Source: CAZTEB01 sp964612735 (GTDB lineage: Bacteria > Patescibacteriota > Microgenomatia > UBA1400 > PJMF01). From it: 17,482 bases of DNA. Location of the stretch: assembly GCA_964612735.1 (NCBI GenBank), contig CAZTEB010000020.1:1-17482 (forward strand), given 5' to 3'. Every line of letters starts with the position of its first letter. Position 1 is the stretch's first letter. The notes below the pieces were generated by a model. That model saw only the letters and a list, made by a program, of their open reading frames with translations, ran no database searches and was not told where the DNA came from. The translations under genes were made by a program, and so were the position numbers. Positions 12,003-17,482 of this stretch are shown piece by piece.

Positions 12003-13117
12003 TGCCAGCACCTCAGTTTGCTGCCCGACTGGCTCATATACAAAATTCTTGCCAAGATACTGCTGTTGTTTTGACAAAGCCAAGTGATATTGAGTACTTC
12101 ACTGGATTGATTCAACTTGTTCCAACAGAGCGTGAGACATACTTACTTATCTCAAAGGAAGACGCCCTTCTGTTACATAGTGCCTTCACACAAGTGGATG
12201 CAGTTCCTCACAACATTCGTACATTAGTTGGCTTGTCTCCTACTCAAATTACTCAAGCAGTAGACTCATTTTGTACAAAAAATCACATTGATACAATTCA
12301 GATAGATCAGAGTGCTCTGACGGTAACTGAGAACGGATCATTCACAGCTGCAGCTGTACCAACGTCTAGTCTTGATGCTTCTGTATTGCATCAATCACGT
12401 TCTACTAAAGATTCGTATGAGCTGGATTGTATTCAGCAAGCTGGAATTCTTACAGATACTATTTTTTCCTCTGTTTCGAAAGCTGTGCAAGTTGGCGTCA
12501 GCGAACAAGAAGTTGCTCAAAAAATTAAAGTTGCTTGTATTGAGTGCGGTGGTAGTGAGGCATTTCCAACTATTGTGGCTTTTGGCGACCACACAGCTCT
12601 TCCCCATCATCAGCCAACAGATAGAAAACTAACAGCAGAAACACCTATTTTGATTGACATGGGTGTCCGTTACCAACGATACTGTGCAGACATGACACGC
12701 ACCTGGTGGTTTGGTGACAAACCTACAAAACAATTTCTGGAACTGGAGCGGCATGTACAGGCTGCATATACTGCCGCAGTCACTCGTATTACAGATGCTG
12801 GATATCACATTTCAGTAGTTACTGATGGTGGCGGCGCATCCGCGCCGCCACCAAAAAAACCACGTACAGCTGAGAACCCACTGACGTACGCTGCAATCGA
12901 CCAAGCAGCTCGAGAGTATCTCAAAAGTGTTGGCTATCAAAAAGAATTTTGTCACACTACTGGACATGGCTTGGGTTTGGATATTCATGAATACCCTTCT
13001 CTCAGCTTCCGAATACGTGATACGCTGCAGACACCAGTAGCACTTACTATTGAGCCAGGGCTCTACATCGGCAACAAAGTTGGTTACAGATATGAGAACA
13101 CATATATAGTAGAATAA
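12002..13117 (+). CDS. M24 family aminopeptidase (Xaa-Pro peptidase type)
   Basis: Two-metal 'pita-bread' peptidase that removes N-terminal residues, probably before proline; cytosolic, no signal peptide. The N-terminal creatinase-like domain (residues 1-135) is followed by the catalytic domain. All five metal ligands are visible: Asp219 in LIDMGV, Asp230 in CADMTRTWWF, His322 in TTGHGLGLDIHE, Glu351 in TIEPGLYI and Glu365 in YRYENTYIVE. ALPHHQPT (about 199-206) is the substrate-site His motif. A Gly/Ala/Pro-rich insert near residues 275-292 (DGGGASAPPPKKP) falls where relatives have a short loop, and its DNA is a 12-bp perfect palindrome. The ATG overlaps the previous stop (TAATG), and the next gene starts 9 bases after the stop. 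Confidence 0.93.
   Translation: MPAPQFAARLAHIQNSCQDTAVVLTKPSDIEYFTGLIQLVPTERETYLLISKEDALLLHSAFTQVDAVPHNIRTLVGLSPTQITQAVDSFCTKNHIDTIQIDQSALTVTENGSFTAAAVPTSSLDASVLHQSRSTKDSYELDCIQQAGILTDTIFSSVSKAVQVGVSEQEVAQKIKVACIECGGSEAFPTIVAFGDHTALPHHQPTDRKLTAETPILIDMGVRYQRYCADMTRTWWFGDKPTKQFLELERHVQAAYTAAVTRITDAGYHISVVTDGGGASAPPPKKPRTAENPLTYAAIDQAAREYLKSVGYQKEFCHTTGHGLGLDIHEYPSLSFRIRDTLQTPVALTIEPGLYIGNKVGYRYENTYIVE
12826..12853 (+). repeat. GC-rich perfect hairpin inside the M24 peptidase gene
   Basis: TGGTGGCGGCGC, loop ATCC, GCGCCGCCACCA: 12 perfect base pairs around four bases, followed by seven A. It is strongly GC-rich against an AT-rich surround and encodes the GGGASAPPP loop. On neither strand does a T-run follow it, so it is not a terminator. 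Confidence 0.85.
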
Positions 13118-13126
13118 GTACTGAGC

Positions 13127-15058
13127 ATGCAACATCCTGAGCGTCATTTAAAAGAAGAAGCACTATACAAACCCTCACCTGAGTTTCATGAGCTTGATAA
13201 GCAAGCAGAAGAGTTTTGTAGAGAAATTCCAAAGTGGATTACCAAGCGAGATGAAGTCTTACTCGAAACAATCGAGCAGCTTATCAAAAGTACACGAAAC
13301 ACACAGTCTTTTTCTAGTTTTCGGGCTGCAGTTTTAGACATCGTTCTCTCAGCATCTGGATTTAATCGAGAGCCAGTACTGGCAGAGTTTCGAGTCAAGC
13401 TGATGAATGGCACTTTCGATAACCGATGGCCAAGTTTGAAGAGCACATTTGACAAACTGCAGGAAGCTATTAGAGAGAGTGACCAGCAGGTTTACACTCA
13501 ATTCTATAACCACCCAATAGGAAAAGTACATGCTCAGCTGCTTTCTCCTGGGTGTGGAGATTATCACCTTACAGATTTTGATAGAGCAGTTTATCGGAAC
13601 TGGGAAGATTTTTTTTCTTCGCAAGATGGTACAGAATTGATAGACATACTCATTGGCAACCCATCAGATCACCAACAAAGGTTGCTGTTTAGTATACAAA
13701 AGCAACTACTTGAAGCAAAACTACAGACATCTGCATTATCTCGCCAAGAAATAGCGAATAACATTACTGGTCAAATCAAACATGAGCAAGATGTCACACA
13801 AGAAGTGCAGCAAGTACTTCCTAATAACGCTGTAGCAGCGTTAGCAGCAAGCGTTCATGACTGTATCAAGACATATCTGAGTCCGGGTGCTGAACCAACA
13901 ACAATTGTCACCCACTTAGGCATGCATGAGTTACTGAGTGCCATAGCTGGAAGCCAGTTGTTGATTGATGTACTTAGAGAGCAACCAGCAGTTCCTGACT
14001 TGTTAAAAACAGACAAAGCACTGGCTGCCTTGAGAAAAGTATTCATGCAACTTATTTTCTCACATGGTCCAGACCACTTTCCAGATGTGCAAAGTAGAAA
14101 TAAACCAATCTATTCAGAAACTGTACCAGAGCCTCGGCTCCATGTTCTCTTTGGAAGTATTTACCCTCAGCCGCTCCATGTTGAGGCACTAGATCCAACA
14201 CTTGTAGACTTGGGACGAACTATCAGTGCCGTTGATAAATGGCTGGGGACTACTCTTTCGTCACTTGATAAATACAACACTCTGACCACTACTCAGGTTG
14301 TAGCTCATGCGGGATCACTCTTGAACTATCTTGGAAAACATACGTTAGCTAGTTATCTAGACTGTCTCGATGCTCCTGATGTACAGGCCGTATATGACGA
14401 ACAGTCTCCCGATAGAATAATCAGCAAACTCAAGATTTCGTTGCTGATTGCATCTGTCTATCTAGTCTCTGTTCCACAGATAGATATCAACGCAAGTCCT
14501 GAGTATGTTCGAAATCAACCATATTACTCGCTTAAAAATAGCATGATCTATGCGTTCACATCTGATTCTCCAGTAGCAAAATTTTACAGAGAAACACTTG
14601 CAGAGGACACTGAACTGCAGAAAAGATGGCAGCAAATAACGGACTCAGATACTGCCAGCACTTTTTTTGACTCAATTAATAGCTTGGTTGAATTACTTTC
14701 TTCATGGAATCAGCATCAATTCCACCTCATTCGAGACCAGGCTCAGATTGTGTACCATAACTTTATGTTACTGAGAAAGTTAGTTGAAGATCATCAATAC
14801 ACTCTTGAAAAGAGTAATACACGAAACAAGTCACACGCACATCGACTGCCCACTGCTATCAACAGAGCTCGCCTTGATTTCAACTCTGCATTTTCGGTAC
14901 TACTCAAGGAGGTAGTTAAGGTAGACGCTGACAACATACTGAAAGTCTTTTACAGCAAACATCAAGAAGCACAGCTTGTCATAGATCAAGCCTTGCAAGC
15001 AGTAGAAATTTTGACAAATAATTCCGGAAAATCAGCATTTTCATTAGATGATAGGTAA
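13127..15058 (+). CDS. Unknown 643-residue protein between two aminopeptidase genes
   Basis: I recognise no family. There is no signal peptide and no transmembrane segment; the composition is mixed and mostly helical, with many Gln and Leu. Long helical parts are seen around residues 20-130 (EFCREIPKWITKRDEVLLE and following), 195-245, 480-600 and at the end (AQLVIDQALQAVEILT). A central less regular part (about 310-365) contains FSHGPDHFPDV and RLHVLFGSIYPQPLHVEAL. No Walker, zinc-finger or HEXXH motif is present. It starts 9 bases after the M24 stop without a Shine-Dalgarno, and its end overlaps the M29-type gene by 11 bases. Tight packing implies a shared function with the two peptidases, perhaps as a scaffold or regulator; this is guesswork. 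Confidence 0.8.
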   Translation: MQHPERHLKEEALYKPSPEFHELDKQAEEFCREIPKWITKRDEVLLETIEQLIKSTRNTQSFSSFRAAVLDIVLSASGFNREPVLAEFRVKLMNGTFDNRWPSLKSTFDKLQEAIRESDQQVYTQFYNHPIGKVHAQLLSPGCGDYHLTDFDRAVYRNWEDFFSSQDGTELIDILIGNPSDHQQRLLFSIQKQLLEAKLQTSALSRQEIANNITGQIKHEQDVTQEVQQVLPNNAVAALAASVHDCIKTYLSPGAEPTTIVTHLGMHELLSAIAGSQLLIDVLREQPAVPDLLKTDKALAALRKVFMQLIFSHGPDHFPDVQSRNKPIYSETVPEPRLHVLFGSIYPQPLHVEALDPTLVDLGRTISAVDKWLGTTLSSLDKYNTLTTTQVVAHAGSLLNYLGKHTLASYLDCLDAPDVQAVYDEQSPDRIISKLKISLLIASVYLVSVPQIDINASPEYVRNQPYYSLKNSMIYAFTSDSPVAKFYRETLAEDTELQKRWQQITDSDTASTFFDSINSLVELLSSWNQHQFHLIRDQAQIVYHNFMLLRKLVEDHQYTLEKSNTRNKSHAHRLPTAINRARLDFNSAFSVLLKEVVKVDADNILKVFYSKHQEAQLVIDQALQAVEILTNNSGKSAFSLDDR

Positions 15059-15995
15059 CAATCTAGGTGCACGAGTTCTTGCTTCATCGCTCCAAGCCAA
15101 AACAGGAGAAAAGCTTCTAGTTATCACCACCCCAGAAATGCTCAATAGCGAAGCCCAAATTTGGATCAATGGGGGCCACACCTTGGGATGTGAAGTGGAG
15201 GTTATTGTCTTGAAAGACATGACGCACTCTGGTCAGGAGCCACCAGAGGAGGTGGTGGCTGGGTGCGGCGCGGCCGACGTGGTAATCATGCAAACTCAGT
15301 ACTCACTCACCCACACCCGAGCAGGCAAAGCTGCAGTTCTTAACGGCGGCCGCGCCGCTAGTCTTCCCGGAGCTGATCTGGAGCTACTGACTCGCACTAT
15401 CTCTGTTGATCCCACTCCTATGAAAAATCTCGGAGAAACTATAGCTGAAAAAATGAGAAGCGGTCAGACAATCTCAATTTCCAGTCAAAACGGCACGCAT
15501 CTCACTGCTCAAATTCGTACCACAGCCATCTACAATGACTGTGCAGTCATTAACCCTGGTGAACTTGGGAATCTTCCTGGCGGAGAAGTTTTTTTTGCTC
15601 CCCTTCTTAACTCTGCCAGTGGAAAAGTGGTGATTGATGGTTCATTAGCAGATGATGTTTTAGATGCACCCATTACAGTCAGTATTGAATCAGGCGGAGC
15701 TGTTCACTTCTCTGGTGGAGGAGCAGCACAGAGACTTGAAAAGAAACTACGCTCCTGTGGTGATACAGCTCTCACTCTAGCAGAAATTGGTATTGGCACG
15801 AACAAACAAGCACGCATTTGTGACAACGTACTCGAGGCAGAAAAAGCATATGGTACAGTGCACATAGCTTTTGGAAACAGTAGTGCGATTGGCGGTGAAG
15901 TGTCAGTGCCCATTCACCTAGACGGCCTCATTTCACAGCCTGTTGTTTCCATAGATGGCAAACAACTACTCGCCAATCGCACATTCACTCTATAA
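15048..15995 (+). CDS. M29-type aminopeptidase (AmpS/AmpT-like, leucyl aminopeptidase family)
   Basis: Metal-dependent aminopeptidase of the thermophilic M29 family, or a related NicX-like dioxygenase-fold enzyme. Recognised from ADVVIMQTQYSLTHTRAGKAA (about 76-96), GRAASLPG, NPGELGNLPGGEVFFAP with Glu180, AEIGIGTN with Glu246, GTVHIAFGNSSAIGG with His272, and IHLDG with His290 and Asp292. These fit the metal ligands Glu, Glu, His, His, Asp of the family, and the 66-residue Glu-to-Glu spacing matches. At 315 residues it is shorter than the usual 400 or so, and the missing part is at the N-terminus. The start codon overlaps the previous gene by 11 bases, so it is the last gene of the 11217-15995 operon. 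Substrate specificity is unknown. Confidence 0.88.
   Translation: MIGNNLGARVLASSLQAKTGEKLLVITTPEMLNSEAQIWINGGHTLGCEVEVIVLKDMTHSGQEPPEEVVAGCGAADVVIMQTQYSLTHTRAGKAAVLNGGRAASLPGADLELLTRTISVDPTPMKNLGETIAEKMRSGQTISISSQNGTHLTAQIRTTAIYNDCAVINPGELGNLPGGEVFFAPLLNSASGKVVIDGSLADDVLDAPITVSIESGGAVHFSGGGAAQRLEKKLRSCGDTALTLAEIGIGTNKQARICDNVLEAEKAYGTVHIAFGNSSAIGGEVSVPIHLDGLISQPVVSIDGKQLLANRTFTL
15265..15358 (+). repeat. 12-bp GC-rich inverted repeat inside the M29-type gene
   Basis: GCGGCGCGGCCG (15265-15276) and CGGCCGCGCCGC (15347-15358) are perfect reverse complements, separated by 70 bases of coding sequence. The encoded protein parts look normal for the family. The same GCGGCGC core recurs in the hairpin at 12826-12853. 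Confidence 0.7.
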
Positions 15996-16031
15996 ATTGC
16001 TGCAAGACTCCATTCAAAGCTCGATTATCAA

Positions 16032-17126
16032 CTACTCACAACCTTCGTTGAAGTTGCTAATAAATACTGAGAAGTCAAAAATGTTAACACCTGGTCTGCT
16101 ATCAAGATTGAATCGAGAATCATACCCACTCTCTCCTGGGTTTGTATTAAAAGCACCGATGAACATGCTAAAGTCTAGTACATTCACACATTGATTGCCA
16201 TCAAAATCTCCCAAGACTGCTACACGCGTTGGCTCAACTGTTGGCGTTCTTGTTGGAGTAGCAACGGGAGTAGTTGGAGTGAGTGTAGGAATGAGCGTTG
16301 GCGTTGCAGTTGGAACAGTAGTAGGCGCTACTGTAGGAGTGCTGGTTGGAATTGGTGTTGCAGTAGGGATTAGTGTTACAGTTGGAATAGCAGTCGGAAC
16401 AGCAGTCGGGGTAACAGGAGGTACTGTCGGCTGAGGAGTTGGTGTAGGTGTAATGGTGGGAGTAGGAGTTGGCACATTTGGGTCAAGTGTCTCGATATAG
16501 TTGTGCCAACCATCGAACTCACCACCCTCAGCAACCATCACCACGGTAAATCGCATAGTAAGTGGGTACCACTCATCAGGATCTTCCCCATTCCACTCCC
16601 ACCCATTAGCACGGCTCACAGGCTGTCCTCTTCCTACGGTGTTCTTGATAGCTACTGCATATCTCTGACGAGGACGATACCACTCAATCAGGTTGTCATC
16701 TTTCTTCCATACATCTTTGACTGCTTGAGTCCAGGTTCTGACTTCACCGGGTTGTCCCACAAGCCTCATTTTTTGTGCACAGTTCTCTAGCACAAATGGA
16801 TTACCTGCAAGATCTTTTTGCCAAATACAAAATTGCAAGTACATATCTTTCGGCACAGGTTGATTGAAAATCTCTACACGCATATAAAAGGTGCCATCGA
16901 CAAAGTTTGGATTGTTCGTCAGGTCATCATTGGTGCCAGGAAACATATCTACAGCATTGATACGAGGAAAACCATTATCCCCCTTGATAACTGCTCTGTT
17001 TATTTCATAGATCATCAACTCATCTTGCAGACCATTCGCAGCATATGTAGGAGCTATAGTAGCTGCATGTATTGTTAAGACAAAGAGCACAAGCAAACTA
17101 AGTTTGAAGAGTCTAAGAAATATCAT
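16032..17126 (-). CDS. Secreted protein with Pro/Thr linker and dockerin-like C-terminus
   Basis: I use the ATG at 17126, which gives a clean signal peptide: MIFLRLFKLSLLVLFVLTI, then HAATIAPTYA with cleavage at AYA/ANG-like Ala. A longer frame adds 49 charged residues and is unlikely. The mature N-terminal domain (about 200 residues) is of unknown fold and rich in Trp/Tyr: FYMRVEIFNQP, LQFCIWQKDLAGN, VRTWTQAVKDVW, WEWNGEDPDEWYPL, GWHNYIETLDPN. A linker of roughly 80 Pro/Thr residues follows. The last 55 residues hold two dockerin-like Ca-binding segments, GDFDGNQCVNVLDFSMFIGAF and NLDSRPGVNIFDFSVFISNF, with DxDxN ligands in the first. Such a module normally binds cohesins or anchors extracellular complexes; no cohesin is seen here. 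Convergent with the M29-type gene. Confidence 0.85.
   Translation of the reverse strand: MIFLRLFKLSLLVLFVLTIHAATIAPTYAANGLQDELMIYEINRAVIKGDNGFPRINAVDMFPGTNDDLTNNPNFVDGTFYMRVEIFNQPVPKDMYLQFCIWQKDLAGNPFVLENCAQKMRLVGQPGEVRTWTQAVKDVWKKDDNLIEWYRPRQRYAVAIKNTVGRGQPVSRANGWEWNGEDPDEWYPLTMRFTVVMVAEGGEFDGWHNYIETLDPNVPTPTPTITPTPTPQPTVPPVTPTAVPTAIPTVTLIPTATPIPTSTPTVAPTTVPTATPTLIPTLTPTTPVATPTRTPTVEPTRVAVLGDFDGNQCVNVLDFSMFIGAFNTNPGESGYDSRFNLDSRPGVNIFDFSVFISNFNEGCE
16226..16478 (-). repeat. Degenerate Pro/Thr-coding repeat
   Basis: Imperfect short repeats based on (A/G)GTNGGNGTNG on the plus strand encode PTxTPT-type linker on the minus strand. On the plus strand they make a long Val/Gly shadow frame that is not a gene. 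Such tracts vary in length between strains and are prone to misassembly. Confidence 0.85.
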
Positions 17127-17132
17127 TGATTC

Positions 17133-17138
17133 ATCGTA
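17133..17138 (-). promoter_or_regulatory. -10-like box, 6 nt before the dockerin protein start
   Basis: The minus strand reads TACGAT, then GAATCA and ATG (17126). Only 4/6 match to TATAAT, with TTG just before it. The same 6-base spacing as at lgt supports the ATG at 17126 as start. Confidence 0.3.
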
Positions 17139-17249
17139 CAACATTTTTTTTTGCATGCACATATCTGATTTATGACATAATTCCCGTGTTGCAAATTTAG
17201 GCGAAAAATGGATAATTATTCTCTTCTGTAGTTGACTATCTATATCAAG

Positions 17250-17482
17250 ATGCTTATATCTTTTGTCAATCAAGAGCTATCTCTGTTTCGTGCACTGGAT
17301 GAAAGTGTGCGAAAGTTTTTAGTGTCTACGTTTTTGTTCGAGCTCATCAAGCCAATCTTAGTACTCTTCACCAGCACCTATATCTGGAGAGAGTCTGACT
17401 CAATGCTTTTGATTGTCTTCTACTACATAGCAATTTTCTCCAGTGTAGTAAGTGCTTTTTACTGTAACACAGTTGCACAAAA
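17250..17482 (+). CDS. N-terminal part of a membrane protein, possibly MFS transporter
   Basis: The frame opens at the ATG at 17250 and runs off the window after 77 codons. It starts MLISFVNQELSLFRALDES, then VRKFLVSTFLFELIKPILVLFTSTY, a hydrophobic segment following a basic patch, then MLLIVFYYIAIFSSVVSAFYC, a second helix. Two helices in the first 77 residues with a short polar N-terminus resemble the start of major facilitator permeases, but no MFS motif A is yet seen. No Shine-Dalgarno is visible. It is divergent from the dockerin protein, with 123 bases between the two starts; nothing but -10-like AT-rich sequence is recognisable there. Confidence 0.6.
   Translation, partial: MLISFVNQELSLFRALDESVRKFLVSTFLFELIKPILVLFTSTYIWRESDSMLLIVFYYIAIFSSVVSAFYCNTVAQ

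Noticed and set aside
16195..16434. Plus-strand frame rich in Val and Gly
   Set aside because: It is the complement of the Pro/Thr linker codons of the minus-strand secreted protein; low complexity, no start signal.
16226..16478. Possible CRISPR or tandem repeat array
   Set aside because: The repeats are imperfect, without unique spacers, and encode a Pro/Thr linker.
17127..17273. Longer N-terminus of the dockerin protein
   Set aside because: The additional 49 residues are charged and would hide the signal peptide; the ATG at 17126 gives a standard secretion signal.

Overview
The window looks like a scaffold from an ultra-small uncultured bacterium of the Patescibacteria (Candidate Phyla Radiation), perhaps a Microgenomates-like lineage. 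This is inferred from gene style, not from a marker tree. The signs are short intergenic gaps, many secreted or membrane proteins without recognisable families, Pro/Thr-rich linkers ending in a dockerin-like Ca-binding repeat, very divergent Lgt and nucleotide-metabolism proteins, and few Shine-Dalgarno sites. Two 10-base N runs (3342-3351 and 10639-10648) are assembly gaps.

Layout. 1-1784 (minus): the 5' part of endonuclease IV (nfo) behind glyA. 2005-3069 (minus): two unknown genes, preceded at 3093-3245 by a structured leader ending in a strong intrinsic terminator. 3316-4251 (minus): a UMP-kinase-like amino acid kinase whose 3' end runs into a gap. 4375-5040 (minus): a protein matching only the C-terminal half of IMP dehydrogenase/GMP reductase. 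5126-7168 (minus): lgt-lspA-rluA-type pseudouridine synthase, so lipoprotein maturation next to an RNA modification enzyme. 7257-8380 (plus): a small polytopic membrane protein, a doubtful small ORF and a two-helix membrane protein, with a tRNA-Leu(CAA) on the minus strand between them. 8400-10399 (minus): the replicative helicase dnaB behind an UlaG-like metallo-beta-lactamase-fold hydrolase that is interrupted by an in-frame TAA. 10529-11131 (plus): a membrane-anchored protein carrying a gap and an embedded HsdM-like segment. 11217-15995 (plus): a four-gene operon of a secreted protein, an M24 aminopeptidase, an unknown 643-residue protein and an M29-type aminopeptidase. 16032-17126 (minus): a secreted protein with a Pro/Thr linker and a dockerin-like C-terminus. 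17250-17482 (plus): the start of a membrane protein.

The genes fall into two classes of initiation. glyA and nfo have clear Shine-Dalgarno sites. At least six others have a sigma70-type -10 box ending only 6 or 8 nt before the ATG, which predicts leaderless or nearly leaderless mRNAs. The most notable observations are this promoter/start arrangement, the structured leader at 3093-3245, the lone IMPDH C-terminal half, the HsdM-like insert at an assembly gap, the in-frame stop in the hydrolase, a tRNA-Leu with a broken acceptor stem, an Lgt homologue without the canonical catalytic residues, and the unknown protein between two aminopeptidases. No CRISPR array, insertion sequence or rRNA was seen.
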